64,000 nucleotides of DNA from Palleronia sediminis (GTDB lineage Bacteria; Pseudomonadota; Alphaproteobacteria; Rhodobacterales; Rhodobacteraceae), in the NCBI RefSeq assembly GCF_004358695.1, contig NZ_SNAA01000010.1, forward strand, positions 1 through 64,000, given 5' to 3'. The notes below the pieces were generated by a model that was given only the letters and a program-made list of their open reading frames with translations, was not told the origin of the DNA and did not search any database. A program made the translations under genes and the position numbers. Below are positions 32,068 through 42,500 of this stretch, one piece after another. Position 1 is the stretch's first letter, and each line of letters opens with the position of its first letter.

Positions 32068-32841
32068 ATGACCCGGCCGCAATACTGGATCGGCACGAGC
32101 TGGAAGATGAACAAGACCCTCGCCGAGGCGCAAGACTTCGCCCGCGCGCTGGCCGAGGCCGATGCCGGGCGCGACCCGCGCATCCAGCGTTTCGTGATCC
32201 CGCCCTTCACCGCCGTGCGCGAGGTGGCCGCGATCCTGTCCGGCACGTCCGTCAAGGTGGGCGCGCAGAACATGCACTGGGCCGATGCCGGCGCTTGGAC
32301 CGGCGAGATTTCGCCCGCGATGCTCACCGATTGCGGGCTGGACCTGGTCGAGCTGGGCCATTCCGAACGGCGCGAACATTTCGGCGAGACCGACGAGACG
32401 GTGGGCCTCAAGACTGCGGCGGCGATAAGGCACGGGCTGGTTCCGCTGATCTGCATCGGCGAGACGCTGGCCGAACGCGAGGCCGGCGCGGCGGCCAAAA
32501 CGCTGGCCGCGCAGGTCCGCGGGGCCCTTGGCGGGCTTTCGGGCGAGGCTCGGGCCGCGCCGATCCTGCTGGCCTACGAGCCCGTCTGGGCCATCGGCGA
32601 AAACGGTATCCCGGCAACCTCGGATTACGCCGATGCCCGCCATTCCGAGATCGGGGAACTGGCCGCCGACCTCTTGGGGCGGCGCGTGCCCTGCCTTTAC
32701 GGCGGCTCGGTAAACCCCGAGAATTGCGCCGAACTCATCGCCTGCCCGCATATCGACGGGCTCTTCATCGGGCGCTCGGCCTGGTCGGTCGAGGGCTATC
32801 TCGACATTCTCGGCCGCTGCGCCGCCACACTCGAAACCTGA
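32068..32841 (+). CDS. eryH: TpiA2-type D-erythrulose-1-phosphate isomerase
   Basis: A 257-residue triose-phosphate-isomerase homologue with the full catalytic set: Lys13 (SWKMNKT), His98 (LGHSERR) and Glu171 (YEPVWAIG). In Brucella the ery-linked TpiA2/EryH converts D-erythrulose-1-phosphate to D-erythrulose-4-phosphate. Its location between eryD and the RpiB homologue identifies it as this paralogue rather than the glycolytic enzyme. ACGAAAGGA precedes the start. Confidence 0.9.
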   Translation: MTRPQYWIGTSWKMNKTLAEAQDFARALAEADAGRDPRIQRFVIPPFTAVREVAAILSGTSVKVGAQNMHWADAGAWTGEISPAMLTDCGLDLVELGHSERREHFGETDETVGLKTAAAIRHGLVPLICIGETLAEREAGAAAKTLAAQVRGALGGLSGEARAAPILLAYEPVWAIGENGIPATSDYADARHSEIGELAADLLGRRVPCLYGGSVNPENCAELIACPHIDGLFIGRSAWSVEGYLDILGRCAATLET

Positions 32842-32852
32842 AAGGACCACCC

Positions 32853-33311
32853 ATGAAAATCGCAGTTGCCGGCGATACCGCCGGCGAAGGCCTCGCCCGG
32901 ATCCTGGCCGATCACCTCGGCGCCGCGCATGACGTGTCCGAGATCTCGCATACCGATGCTGGCCCGGATGCCTTCTATGCCAACCTGTCGGAACGCGTCG
33001 CCAAGGCCGTGCTGGCGGGCGAATACGAGCGCGCCATCCTGTGTTGCGGCACCGGGATCGGCGTCTGCCTCTCGGCCAACAAGGTGCCGGGCATCCGCGC
33101 CGCGCAATGCCACGACACCTATTCGGCGGGCAAGGCGGCCACCTCGAACAACGCCCAGATCATCACCATGGGATCGCGCGTCATCGGACCGGAACTGGCC
33201 AAGGACATCGCCGATGCGTTCCTCGCCGCATCCTTCGACCCCGAGGGACGGTCCGCCGGCAGCGTCCGGGCCATCGACGAGGTGGACGCAAAGTATAACC
33301 GCGACCGCTAG
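32853..33311 (+). CDS. eryI: RpiB-type D-erythrulose-4-phosphate isomerase
   Basis: A 152-residue RpiB/LacAB-fold isomerase beginning [18 protein letters not shown], with the active-site [20 protein letters not shown] (cysteines 64-65) and the [10 protein letters not shown] histidine. The ery-linked RpiB/EryI makes D-erythrose-4-phosphate, delivering erythritol carbon to the pentose phosphate pathway. AAAGGA is seven bases upstream of ATG 32853, and the gene begins 11 bp after eryH. Confidence 0.9.
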   Translation: MKIAVAGDTAGEGLARILADHLGAAHDVSEISHTDAGPDAFYANLSERVAKAVLAGEYERAILCCGTGIGVCLSANKVPGIRAAQCHDTYSAGKAATSNNAQIITMGSRVIGPELAKDIADAFLAASFDPEGRSAGSVRAIDEVDAKYNRDR

Positions 33312-33390
33312 GCGCGGCGGCCGATCGCCGGGCGGGGCCGCATCCACGCGTCCCCGCCCCCCGCTGACACCCGCGCGGAGACGTCTCGCC

Positions 33391-34929
33391 ATGGACCGGA
33401 TACTTGCCATCGACAGCGGCCTGACCGTGACCAAGGCCGTGATCTTTGATCTCGCGGGGCGCCAGATCGCCGTCGCGCGCCGCAACGTGCGCCAGATCAA
33501 GCCCGCGCCGCACCATGTCGAGCGGGACATGGCCGAGCTGTGGCACGAGACCGCGTCGGCCATCCGCGACGTTCTGGCCCAAAGCGGCACGGACCCGGCG
33601 CGCATCGCCGCGGTGGCGGCAACGGGGCATGGCGACGGGGTCTATCCGCTCGACCGCGCGGGGGCGCCGCTCGGCCGGGCGGTGCTGTCGCTCGACAGCC
33701 GGGCAAGCGATATCGTCGCCGGATGGCAGCGCGACGGGACGAGCGCCGCCGCCCTGCGCCTGACCGGGCAGGAGCCGCATGTCTCGGCCCATTCCGCACT
33801 GCTGTGCTGGATGCGGCGTCACGAGCCCGAGCGGTTCGCGCGGATCGGCCATGTACTGTCGTGCAAGGATTGGCTGTGCCTGTGCCTCAGCGGCCATGTC
33901 GGCACCGACCGGACCGAGGCGAGCACCTCGTTTACCGACGTCACGACGCAGGCGTTCTCGACCGAGGCGCTGGCGCTCTACGGGCTCGATGCCCTTGCCC
34001 CGGCCCTGCCCCCGGCGGCCCATTCGGCCGCGATCGTCGGCGCGATCACCGCGCACGCCGCGCAGGAGACGGGGCTGGTTGCCGGCACGCCGGTGGCCGC
34101 GGGGCTGCATGACGTGACGGCCTCGGCGCTGGGGATCGGTGCGCATGTCCCCGGCGTGGTCGGGATCGTCGCGGGAACCTACTCGATCAACGAATGCGTC
34201 TGCGAGGCCCCGACCACCGATCCGCAGTGGTTCTGCCGCAACGCGGTCGCACCGGGCCGATGGAACGCGATGGCGATCTCGCCCGCCTCGGCCACGAATT
34301 ACGACTGGTTCCTCGACACGCTTTGCGCGGCCGAGGCCGACCGGGCGCGGGCGGCGGGCATTTCGCTCCATGCGCAGCTGGCGCCCGAGATCGACGCGGC
34401 GCTCGCGCGGCCCTCATCGGTGATCTATCACCCCTATCTCTACGGATCGCCCATGGGTGCCGCGCCCAGCGCGGGGTTTCTCGGGCTGCGCGGATGGCAC
34501 GGGCGGGGCGACATGCTCGCCGCGCTGCTCGAGGGCGTCGCTTTCAACCACCGCCAGCATGTCGACGCGCTGCGCGGCAGGTTCGACACGAACGCCGCGC
34601 GGCTGACCGGGGGCGCGTCCCGCAACCCCACGGTCGCGCGGCTCTTTGCCGACATCCTCGACATGCCCGTGACCGTCACCGAAACCGACGAGGCGGCCGC
34701 CTGGGGCGCGGCGCTTTGTGCGGGGGCGGCGATCGGTGCGTTCGACCGCTTCGACGCGGATCCGCGCGATCTGGACCGGCACGCCACGACCTATCGGCCC
34801 GCGCCCGACCGCGCGGCGCATTACGCACGGCGCTATGCCGTCTATCGCGAGATCGCCGAGGACATGGCGGCGACATGGGACAAGCTCGGCGCCCTGGGCG
34901 CGCTGGAACGGGAAAAGCACGATGGCTGA
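33391..34929 (+). CDS. Second FGGY carbohydrate kinase of the polyol island, substrate unknown
   Basis: A 512-residue FGGY kinase: phosphate loop ILAIDSGLTVTKAVIFDLAG, then AATGHGDGVYPLD, RAVLSLDSRA, the SCKDWLCLCLSG helix, TDRTEASTSFTD and the C-terminal ARLTGGASRNPTVARLFAD. It is clearly a homologue of eryA but divergent, and its GHGDG-LD pattern resembles L-xylulose/ketose kinases more than EryA. The ATG at 33391 follows a 79-bp gap after eryI; the GCGCGGAGACG upstream is a moderate ribosome site. It overlaps the next dehydrogenase gene by 8 bp, so the two probably act in sequence on another polyol or on glycerol. Confidence 0.8.
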   Translation: MDRILAIDSGLTVTKAVIFDLAGRQIAVARRNVRQIKPAPHHVERDMAELWHETASAIRDVLAQSGTDPARIAAVAATGHGDGVYPLDRAGAPLGRAVLSLDSRASDIVAGWQRDGTSAAALRLTGQEPHVSAHSALLCWMRRHEPERFARIGHVLSCKDWLCLCLSGHVGTDRTEASTSFTDVTTQAFSTEALALYGLDALAPALPPAAHSAAIVGAITAHAAQETGLVAGTPVAAGLHDVTASALGIGAHVPGVVGIVAGTYSINECVCEAPTTDPQWFCRNAVAPGRWNAMAISPASATNYDWFLDTLCAAEADRARAAGISLHAQLAPEIDAALARPSSVIYHPYLYGSPMGAAPSAGFLGLRGWHGRGDMLAALLEGVAFNHRQHVDALRGRFDTNAARLTGGASRNPTVARLFADILDMPVTVTETDEAAAWGAALCAGAAIGAFDRFDADPRDLDRHATTYRPAPDRAAHYARRYAVYREIAEDMAATWDKLGALGALEREKHDG

Positions 34930-36607
34930 CAGGCTTGACAGGTTCGACGCGGTCATCATCGGCGCCGGGGTCAACGGGGCCGGGGTTTTCCGCGATCTCT
35001 GCGCGCAGGGGCTGAAATGCATGATCCTCGACAAGGGCGATTTCGGCTCGGGCACCAGCGCCGCGCCGTCGCGCCTGATCCATGGCGGGCTGAAATATCT
35101 CGAAACGGGCGAGCTGCGCCTCGTGGCCGAGGCCACCTACGAACGGAACCTGCTGCTGCGCAATGCCGCCCACATCGTGCGGCCCCTGCCCACCGCCATC
35201 CCCATCATGTCCTGGACCCGCGGCATTCCGGCCGCGCTGCGCACGCTCATGGGCTCGACCACGGCGCCGCGCAGCCGCGGCGCGCTGCTGGTCAAGACCG
35301 GGCTCGCGATGTACGATTTCTACGGCGCGCGGGCACGACAGATGCCGAAACACCGCATGGTCGGCCGCAAGCGCGCGCTGGCCGATATCCCGGCGCTGAC
35401 CCCGCGGATCAAGGCGCTCGGAACCTATCACGACGCCGTCGTGACCGCGCCCGAACGGCTGGTGCTGGAACTCGTGACCGACGGGCTGGCCCTGTCGCCG
35501 GGGTCCGAGGCGCTGAACTGGTGCGAGTTGTCCGGCCAAAAGGGCGGCGTGCTGCACCTTGACGGGCCCGAGGGCGCGACGCGCGACGTCACCGCGGGAA
35601 TCGTCGTCAACGCCGCCGGGCCGTGGATCGACCGGGTCAACGAACGGCTCGGGCTCGACACGCGACTGATCGGCGGCACCAAGGGCGCGCATGTCCTGCT
35701 GGACCACCCCGAACTGCTGGAACAGCTCGACGGGCGGATGCTGTATTTCGAGGGCGATGACGGGCGCATCCTGCTGGTGCTGCCGTTCCTTGGCCGGGCG
35801 CTGGTCGGCTCGACCGACCGGCCCGCGAACGCGCCGGACGACGTGGCCTGCACCGATGACGAGATCGCGTATTTCCTGCAAAGCCTGCGCGACCTTCTGC
35901 CGGGGCTCGCATTCACGCGCGAACAGATCGTCTATGCCTATGCGGGCATCCGGCCCCTGCCCAATTCCGAGGGCGTCGCGCCGGGGCTCATCAGCCGCGA
36001 TCACTCGGCCCCCATGGAGCCCGCGACCGATGCCCGGCCCTTCGGGGTGATTTCGCTCGTCGGCGGCAAATGGACGACGTTCCGCGCCTTTGCCGCCGAG
36101 ATCGCCGAATGGGTGCTGGCCGAGCTCGGGCGCGACCGCGACCGCGGCACCGAGGACATGCCGATCGGCGGCGGGCGCGACATGCCGCGCGATACCGCGG
36201 CGCGGACGGGCTGGATCGCGCGGGTCGCGCAGGATACGGGCGCCGCCCCCGCGCGGGTCGAGACGCTGCTCGACCGCTACGGCACGACGGCGGCGCGGAT
36301 CGCGGCGCATGAGGGCGCGACGGCCCGCCCCATGGCGGATGCGCCCGACGTGACCGAGGCCGAGATCGACTGGATCGCCCGGAACGAACGCGTCGTGCAC
36401 CTGCCCGATATCCTGCTGCGCCGAACCTCGCTGGCCATCACGGGCCGCCTGACCCCGGACTTGTGCCGCCATGTCGCCACGGTCGCGACCGGTGCGCTGG
36501 GGTGGGACGCGGAACGCCGCCGCGCCGAACTGGCCGGGCTGGCGGCACTGCTGGCCGCACGCCACGGGGTGGTTCTGGACCTCGCCGATGAGACGGAGGA
36601 CGCCTAG
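34922..36607 (+). CDS. Second GlpD-like FAD polyol-phosphate/glycerol-3-phosphate dehydrogenase
   Basis: A 561-residue FAD oxidoreductase with the complete GlpD layout: FAD loop VIIGAGVNGAGVFRDL, GTSAAPSRLIHGGLKYLETGE, VVNAAGPWID, the late ISLVGGKWTTFRAFAAE and a C-terminal helical cap (about 430-555). It is about 60 residues longer than EryB and lies nearer the glycerol-3-phosphate dehydrogenase type. Paired with the second kinase it could process glycerol or another tetritol/pentitol. Its TAG stop shares the palindrome CTAG (36604-36607) with the stop of convergent folC. Confidence 0.85.
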   Translation: MADRLDRFDAVIIGAGVNGAGVFRDLCAQGLKCMILDKGDFGSGTSAAPSRLIHGGLKYLETGELRLVAEATYERNLLLRNAAHIVRPLPTAIPIMSWTRGIPAALRTLMGSTTAPRSRGALLVKTGLAMYDFYGARARQMPKHRMVGRKRALADIPALTPRIKALGTYHDAVVTAPERLVLELVTDGLALSPGSEALNWCELSGQKGGVLHLDGPEGATRDVTAGIVVNAAGPWIDRVNERLGLDTRLIGGTKGAHVLLDHPELLEQLDGRMLYFEGDDGRILLVLPFLGRALVGSTDRPANAPDDVACTDDEIAYFLQSLRDLLPGLAFTREQIVYAYAGIRPLPNSEGVAPGLISRDHSAPMEPATDARPFGVISLVGGKWTTFRAFAAEIAEWVLAELGRDRDRGTEDMPIGGGRDMPRDTAARTGWIARVAQDTGAAPARVETLLDRYGTTAARIAAHEGATARPMADAPDVTEAEIDWIARNERVVHLPDILLRRTSLAITGRLTPDLCRHVATVATGALGWDAERRRAELAGLAALLAARHGVVLDLADETEDA

Positions 36608-37884
36608 CCGTTCTCGCGCAACAGCCGCCCGGCAAGGTAGAGCGACCCGCAGATCAGCACGCGCGACTCGGGCGCGCGCGCCGCGATGTGGCGCAGCGCG
36701 TCCTCGACATCCTCGGCCACGCGCGCGGGCAGTCCGACGCCCTGCGCGGCCGAGGCCGTGGCCGCGGCGGGCAGCGTGTTCGTCTCGCCGGGGATCGAAA
36801 CGGCGGTCAGGCTTTCGGCGCGGCCGGCCAGCGGCCGCAGAAAGCCCGCGACGTCCTTGGTGTTCAGCATCCCGCAGATCAGGTGCGTCTCGCGGCGCGG
36901 CATCGCGTCGAGGCTCGCGCCCAACGCCTGCCCCGCCGCCGGGTTGTGCCCGCCGTCGAGCCAGAGCTCGATCCCCGCCGCCATCCGCGCCAGCGGCCCA
37001 TGGCGCAGGCGCTGCATCCGCGCGGGCCATTCGGCGCGGGTCACGGCCGCCTCGCAGCCCGCCCAGCCGCCGCCCAGATGGCGCAGCGCGGCAAGGGCCG
37101 CGCCCGCGTTCTGGATCTGGTGCGGCCCCGGCAGGTTCGGCAAAGGCAGGTCGAGCAGGCCGTTTTCGTCCTGATAGACGAGCCGCCCGGCCTCGGACGC
37201 CGCATGCCAGTGCTGGCCCGATACGATCAATGGCGCCCCCAGCGACGCGGCGCGGGATTCGATCACCTCTAGCGCCTCGTCCTCTTGCGGGCCGACGACG
37301 CAGGGCACGCCGCGCTTTAGGATGCCGGCCTTTTCGCCGGCGATCTGGGTCAGGGTGTTGCCGAGGAACTGCTGATGATCGGCCGAGACCGGGGTGATGA
37401 TGCACAGCTCGGGCGCCGCGATCACGTTCGTCGCATCGAGCCGCCCGCCAAGCCCCACCTCGAGCAGCACCCGGTCGGCGGGGCAGCGCGAAAAGGCGAG
37501 AAAGGCCGCGGCGGTCGTGATCTCGAAAAAGGTGATGGGCTCGCCGTGATTGGCTTCGCGGCAGGCGTCGAGCAACGCGGCAAGCTCGTGCTCGGCGATC
37601 AGCTCGCCGGCAAGGCGGATGCGTTCGTGAAACCGCGCGAGATGGGGCGAGGTATAGGCATGTACGCGCTCACCGCCCGCCTCGAGCCCCGCGCGGATCA
37701 TGGCAAGCGTCGAGCCCTTGCCGTTGGTGCCCGCGATATGGACCACGGGCGGCAGGCTGTCCTGCGGATTGCCCAGCGCGTCGAGGATGCGCCACATCCG
37801 GTCGAGCGACAGGTCGATCACCTTGGGATGAAGCGACATCAGGCGCGTCAGGATCGCGTCGGACGTCTCGCCCGGCGGGCTCAT
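36604..37884 (-). CDS. folC: Bifunctional folylpolyglutamate/dihydrofolate synthase
   Basis: A 426-residue Mur-ligase-fold enzyme that adds glutamate to folates and, in most bacteria, to dihydropteroate. The P-loop [15 protein letters not shown] lies near residue 50, followed by [26 protein letters not shown], the [13 protein letters not shown] region with the nucleotide/metal residues, and [10 protein letters not shown] at the domain junction. ATG 37884 overlaps the accD stop by 4 bp, the usual accD-folC coupling in alphaproteobacteria. Confidence 0.95.
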   Translation of the reverse strand: MSPPGETSDAILTRLMSLHPKVIDLSLDRMWRILDALGNPQDSLPPVVHIAGTNGKGSTLAMIRAGLEAGGERVHAYTSPHLARFHERIRLAGELIAEHELAALLDACREANHGEPITFFEITTAAAFLAFSRCPADRVLLEVGLGGRLDATNVIAAPELCIITPVSADHQQFLGNTLTQIAGEKAGILKRGVPCVVGPQEDEALEVIESRAASLGAPLIVSGQHWHAASEAGRLVYQDENGLLDLPLPNLPGPHQIQNAGAALAALRHLGGGWAGCEAAVTRAEWPARMQRLRHGPLARMAAGIELWLDGGHNPAAGQALGASLDAMPRRETHLICGMLNTKDVAGFLRPLAGRAESLTAVSIPGETNTLPAAATASAAQGVGLPARVAEDVEDALRHIAARAPESRVLICGSLYLAGRLLRENG

Positions 37885-38822
37885 TCGGCGGCGGTCGGCG
37901 GGGGCCGGGTGGCGCTGCTGGCATCCGATACCAGCACGTCCCCCGGCGGCGGCAGGTCGCCCTGCACCTTGGACGGCATCTTGAGCAGCATCCGCAGCAA
38001 GCACACCAGTTCGTCGCGCAGCTTGCGGCGGTCGGTCACGCGGTCGAGCATCCCGTGCTCGAGCAGGTATTCGGCGCGCTGGAACCCCTCGGGCAGCTTT
38101 TCGCGAATGGTCTGTTCGATCACGCGGGGGCCCGCGAAACAGATCAGCGCGCCCGGCTCGGCGATCTGGATATCGCCCAGCATGGCATAGGACGCGGTCA
38201 CGCCGCCCGTGGTCGGATGGGTCAGCACCACGATATAGGGCAGGTTCGCCTCTTTCAGCATCTCGACCGCGACGGTGGTGCGCGGCATCTGCATGAGGCT
38301 GAGGATACCCTCCTGCATGCGGGCGCCGCCGGCGGCCGCGAACAGGATCAGCGGCCTTTCGAGTTCGACCGCGCGGCGGGCGCCGGCAAGGATGGCATTG
38401 CCGACATACATCCCCATCGACCCTGCCATGAAGGCGAAATCCTGCGCGACGGCGATCGCGGGCACCTCGCCGATCTCGCCCTCGACGACGAGCATCGCCT
38501 CTTTCTCGCCGGTCTGGCGCTGCGCCATGCGCAGCCGTTCGGGATAGCGCTTCTGGTCGCGAAACCCCAGCGGATCCGGCTTGGGCGCGGCGACGGGGAC
38601 CTCGGTAAAGGTGCCGCCGTCGAACAGCGCCCGGAACCTTTCGCGCGGGGAAATGGCCATGTGGTGGTTGCAGTTGGTGCAGACCTGGAGGTTCTCGGCC
38701 AGGTCGCGGTGAAACAGCATCGTCCCGCATTCGCCGCATTTCGACCAGAGGTTCTCGGGCACCTCGCGCCGGGAAAAGAGCGAGTTGATCTTGGGCCGGA
38801 CGTAGTTCGAAATCCAGTTCAT
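37881..38822 (-). CDS. accD: Acetyl-CoA carboxylase carboxyltransferase beta subunit
   Basis: A 313-residue AccD, which with AccA transfers CO2 from carboxybiotin to acetyl-CoA for fatty-acid synthesis. The N-terminus [16 protein letters not shown] is typical, the four-cysteine zinc ribbon is CGECG with CTNCN at about residues 30-52, and the crotonase-like domain shows [14 protein letters not shown] and [17 protein letters not shown] Pro/Ser-rich tail ends the protein. The start at 38822 is supported by this family N-terminus. Confidence 0.96.
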   Translation of the reverse strand: MNWISNYVRPKINSLFSRREVPENLWSKCGECGTMLFHRDLAENLQVCTNCNHHMAISPRERFRALFDGGTFTEVPVAAPKPDPLGFRDQKRYPERLRMAQRQTGEKEAMLVVEGEIGEVPAIAVAQDFAFMAGSMGMYVGNAILAGARRAVELERPLILFAAAGGARMQEGILSLMQMPRTTVAVEMLKEANLPYIVVLTHPTTGGVTASYAMLGDIQIAEPGALICFAGPRVIEQTIREKLPEGFQRAEYLLEHGMLDRVTDRRKLRDELVCLLRMLLKMPSKVQGDLPPPGDVLVSDASSATRPPPTAAE

Positions 38823-38884
38823 CGCGCGCCGCTCCGTTCCTGCGGTGTGGCGCAGGACATAGAACCCGCGCCGCCCGAATGCAA

Positions 38885-39805
38885 TCAGCCCCGCAGCACC
38901 AGCCTGAGCGCGGCCCAGACCACGAGCACCATGACGATGTCGGTCAGGAGCATCGGCCCGGTGATCTCGACCTCGGAGGCGGCATAGGGCGTGAGGTAAA
39001 GCGCCAGGCCCGTGATCGTGCCCTTGGTCGACAGGATCAGGATCGCCACGATGTTGTTGGCGAAATGCAGACCCCACGCGGCGCCGAGGCTGCCCGTCGC
39101 GATGGTCAGGTCGGCCGAGATCAGCCCGAAGAACGCGGCCGAGCCGACGATGGCCCAAGCGTTCGAGCCGTTGGCGCCAGGGTCGAAATGCAGCATTCCG
39201 AACAGCACCGCGGGAAGAATCATGTAGATCAGCCGCCACGAGAACCGCGCGGCGAGCTGCTGCATGAGATATCCGCGAAACAGCATCTCTTCGGCGCCGG
39301 TCTGCACCAGGATGCCGACCACCGCGAACGGCAGAAGCGTCAGCCAAAGCTCGGGCGCGAGGTTCGGCTCGGCGTCGTAGCTCGTCGACCACATCCACAT
39401 CGAAATCGAGTAGACCACCGCCACCAGCCCGGCCGCGATGGCGAAATCGCGCAACACGCGGCGTCCGGGACCGAAGAGGGTGCGGACGCGGCGACGATGC
39501 AGCAGCCGCACCGCCAGCATCGGCCCCAGCGCCATCCCCACGAAGGTGCTGAGCAGCAGCAGCGTCTCGGTCGGCCGGGTGGGCGAGGCCATGCCCGTCG
39601 TCCAGGCCATCGCGGCGTCCAGCCCAAGCGCCGCGGCCATCGCCCCGAACAGCCCGCCGACCCACAGCATGAAGACGACGACGCACAGAAGCACGCCCAG
39701 CAGCAGCCGCCAGACCTGCGGCGCGCGCCGGGCGGGCGCGACGAAATCGGTAAAGGCCGGCACTGAGGTCAAGGGAACGTCCCGATCGGATCTGAGGGCC
39801 GACAC
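38885..39805 (-). CDS. CPBP-family intramembrane metalloprotease-like protein
   Basis: A 306-residue protein with about eight membrane helices and the CPBP (Abi/CaaX protease) motifs: [16 protein letters not shown] (paired glutamates plus arginine) in one helix, FGMLHF in the next and LHFANN near the end. The substrates of bacterial CPBP proteins are mostly unknown; some process peptides or act in bacteriocin self-immunity. It lies alone upstream of accD on the same strand and divergent from ilvD. Confidence 0.82.
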   Translation of the reverse strand: MSALRSDRDVPLTSVPAFTDFVAPARRAPQVWRLLLGVLLCVVVFMLWVGGLFGAMAAALGLDAAMAWTTGMASPTRPTETLLLLSTFVGMALGPMLAVRLLHRRRVRTLFGPGRRVLRDFAIAAGLVAVVYSISMWMWSTSYDAEPNLAPELWLTLLPFAVVGILVQTGAEEMLFRGYLMQQLAARFSWRLIYMILPAVLFGMLHFDPGANGSNAWAIVGSAAFFGLISADLTIATGSLGAAWGLHFANNIVAILILSTKGTITGLALYLTPYAASEVEITGPMLLTDIVMVLVVWAALRLVLRG

Positions 39806-39954
39806 TATATCCGCTTGCGCCGGGCTTCAATGCGCGCGCCTTGCGGCCCGTTTCCCGCACCGGAGCGGATCGGCGGCCCCCGCGCGCCGAGACCCTTGTC
39901 GGAACCGGGACACTCCCCTATCCCGATAGCGCAGCGAAAACGGAGGGACGTGTC

Positions 39955-41718
39955 GTGCTCAAAGGCAAACCGGACAAGTCGAAACTGCCCAGCCGGCATG
40001 TCACCGAAGGCCCCGAACGTGCGCCGCACCGGTCCTATTACTACGCCATGGGCCTGAGCGAGACCGAAATCGCGCAGCCCTTTGTCGGTGTCGCGACCTG
40101 CTGGAACGAGGCCGCGCCCTGCAACATCGCGCTGAGCCGGCAGGCCCAGGCCGTCAAGCTCGGGGTCAAGGCCGCCTCGGGCACCCCGCGCGAGTTCACG
40201 ACGATCACCGTCACCGACGGCATCGCAATGGGCCACGAGGGGATGCGGTCGAGCCTCGCCAGCCGCGAGGCCATCGCCGACACGGTCGAGCTGACCATGC
40301 GCGGCCATTGCTACGATGCCATCGTCGGGCTCGCCGGTTGCGACAAGTCCCTGCCGGGCATGATGATGGCGATGGTGCGGCTCGACGTGCCCTCGGTCTT
40401 TATCTACGGCGGCTCTATCCTGCCGGGCAAGGTGCCCGCGGGCGCCGACGTCCCCGAGGATTTCGCCAGCCGCGACCTGACCGTACAGGATATGTTCGAG
40501 GCGGTCGGCCGCCATCAGAACGGCACCCTTTCGGACGCGGCGCTGGCCATTCTGGAACGCGTCGCCTGCCCCTCGGCCGGGGCCTGCGGCGGGCAGTTCA
40601 CCGCGAACACCATGGCCTGCGTGTCCGAGGCGATCGGATTGGCGCTGTTCAACTCGTCCGGCGCGCCCGCGCCCTATGAAAGCCGCGACCAATACGCCAG
40701 CGCCAGCGGCGAGGCCGTCATGGCGCTGCTCGAAAAGGGCATCACCGCGCGCCATGTCGTGACCCGCAAGAGCCTCGAGAACGCGGCCCGCGTCGTCGCC
40801 TGCACGGGCGGATCGACCAATGCCGGGCTGCATCTGCCGGCCATCGCGCACGAGGCCGGGATCGATTTCGACCTGTTCGACGTCTGCGACATCTTCCGCG
40901 ACACGCCGTATTTCGTCGACCTCAAGCCCGGCGGGCAGTTCGTGGCCAAGGATCTCTACGATGCCGGCGGCGTGCCCGTCGTGATGAAGGAGCTGCGCCG
41001 CGCGGGCCTCATTCACGAGGATTGCATCACCGCCTCGGGCCGCACCATCGGCGAAGAGCTCGACATGGTAGAGCGCAAGGCCGACGGGCGGGTGATCCAC
41101 CCCGTCGATGCGCCGCTGACGGCGACGGGCGGCGTGGTCGGGCTCAGGGGCAACCTCGCCCCCGAGGGCGCCATCGTGAAGGTCGCGGGCATCGCGGCCG
41201 AGGACCAGGTCTTCACCGGCCCGGCCCGCGTGTTCGAGAACGAGGAAGAGGCCTTTGCCGCCGTCAAGGCACGCACCTACCGCGAGGGCGAGGTGCTGGT
41301 GATCCGCAACGAGGGCCCCGCCGGCGGCCCCGGCATGCGCGAGATGCTGGCCACCACGGCGGCCCTTTCGGGGCAGGGCATGGGCAAGAAGGTCGCGCTC
41401 ATCACCGATGGGCGCTTTTCCGGGGCGACGCGGGGCTTTTGCGTCGGCCATGTCGGCCCCGAGGCCGCGCATGGCGGCCCCATTGCGCTGCTGCGCGACG
41501 GCGACACGATCACCATCGACGCGGTCGAGGGGCGGCTTTCGGTCGACCTGTCCGACGAGGAACTCGCGGCCCGCCGCGAGGCCTGGGCCGGTCCGCGCGA
41601 AACGATCTACGCGTCGGGCTCGCTGTGGAAATTCGCCCAGCTCGTCGGCTCCACCCGGCTGGGTGCGGTGACGCATCCGGGCGGAAAGGCCGAAAAGCAC
41701 AAATACATGGACCTGTAA
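39955..41718 (+). CDS. ilvD: Dihydroxy-acid dehydratase
   Basis: A 587-residue IlvD/EDD-family iron-sulfur dehydratase for valine, leucine and isoleucine synthesis. The three cluster cysteines are visible in ATCWNEAAPCN, LAGCDKSLPG and ACPSAGACGGQFTANTM, and the substrate region VACTGGSTNAGLH is present. GTG 39955, reading VLKGKPDKSKLPSRH, is favoured over the longer frame because GGAGG lies eight bases upstream and the upstream residues do not resemble IlvD. Product transamination occurs elsewhere. Confidence 0.93.
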   Translation: MLKGKPDKSKLPSRHVTEGPERAPHRSYYYAMGLSETEIAQPFVGVATCWNEAAPCNIALSRQAQAVKLGVKAASGTPREFTTITVTDGIAMGHEGMRSSLASREAIADTVELTMRGHCYDAIVGLAGCDKSLPGMMMAMVRLDVPSVFIYGGSILPGKVPAGADVPEDFASRDLTVQDMFEAVGRHQNGTLSDAALAILERVACPSAGACGGQFTANTMACVSEAIGLALFNSSGAPAPYESRDQYASASGEAVMALLEKGITARHVVTRKSLENAARVVACTGGSTNAGLHLPAIAHEAGIDFDLFDVCDIFRDTPYFVDLKPGGQFVAKDLYDAGGVPVVMKELRRAGLIHEDCITASGRTIGEELDMVERKADGRVIHPVDAPLTATGGVVGLRGNLAPEGAIVKVAGIAAEDQVFTGPARVFENEEEAFAAVKARTYREGEVLVIRNEGPAGGPGMREMLATTAALSGQGMGKKVALITDGRFSGATRGFCVGHVGPEAAHGGPIALLRDGDTITIDAVEGRLSVDLSDEELAARREAWAGPRETIYASGSLWKFAQLVGSTRLGAVTHPGGKAEKHKYMDL

Positions 41719-41722
41719 CCCG

Positions 41723-42490
41723 ATGAAGCTGATCGGGGGGCTCGACGACCTTGCCCAGAAACGGGCGCTGAAGCGATGGGACCGGATTGCCCGGTCGGCC
41801 GGGGCGCTGGACCTCATGTCGTTGCGCCAGCTCAGGATGCAGGCGGCCGACCTGCGCCACCGGCTCGACGATGTGATCCACATCGCCGACCGGCGGCTGG
41901 CCGAACCGTCGGGCACGGCGTCCGAAACCCCCGCACCGCGCCATTCCGACTGGGTCTGGCGCCCCGAAGGGTGGAGCCGCGCGCTGACCCCGCGCGGCAT
42001 CGCCGCCGCCCCGTCGGGCATGCCGATGGGCCACGAGATCAAGCTGTTCCACGATTGCCACCGCTCCGAGATTACGCTGCGGCAGGATGCCAATACCGGG
42101 ATCGCCCGCTCGGCCCCCTATGCGCTGGTGCTTGACGTGCTGGGTTTCGAAGGGTCGTTCCTGAGCCTCGCCATGGACCTGCCCGAGGCGGCGGCGCGCG
42201 AGGTGCGGACCTCGCATATCTTCCAGATCGACCTGAACGTGGCCGTCGACCACCCGATCGAGATCTTCGCGCGGCTCAACGTAAAGCATGGCCCGAATAT
42301 CGAGACGATCGTGCGCGAGTTCGACATGCGGTTCAGCCCGACCCTGGCCGAGTTCGACCTTGCCTATACCGAGATCGACGCCGACCGCGTCGAGAAGATC
42401 TGGCTCGACCTCATTTTCGAAAAGCCCGCGATGAACCGCGTCGCGTTGCAGGACCTCGTCGTCAGCCGCCGCTGGCGCGCCGAAATCTGA
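41723..42490 (+). CDS. Uncharacterised Rhodobacterales protein (possibly DUF6478)
   Basis: A 255-residue soluble protein with no signal peptide or membrane helix. A helical, Arg-rich N-terminus (LRQLRMQAADLRHRLDDVIHIAD) is followed by a Trp-rich HSDWVWRPEGWS and a probable beta-rich domain (FHDCHRSEITLRQDANT, LVLDVLGFEGSFLSLAMDLP, and TSHIFQIDLNVAVDHPIEIF). It resembles what I recall as DUF6478, restricted to this bacterial group; I cannot assign a function. It begins 4 bp after ilvD and is followed 10 bp later by another unknown gene. Confidence 0.75.
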   Translation: MKLIGGLDDLAQKRALKRWDRIARSAGALDLMSLRQLRMQAADLRHRLDDVIHIADRRLAEPSGTASETPAPRHSDWVWRPEGWSRALTPRGIAAAPSGMPMGHEIKLFHDCHRSEITLRQDANTGIARSAPYALVLDVLGFEGSFLSLAMDLPEAAAREVRTSHIFQIDLNVAVDHPIEIFARLNVKHGPNIETIVREFDMRFSPTLAEFDLAYTEIDADRVEKIWLDLIFEKPAMNRVALQDLVVSRRWRAEI

Positions 42491-42500
42491 GGATGCCGCG

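Noticed and set aside
32068-32841. Glycolytic triose-phosphate isomerase
   Set aside because: Catalytic residues are the same, but the location between eryD and the RpiB homologue matches the erythritol-pathway paralogue.
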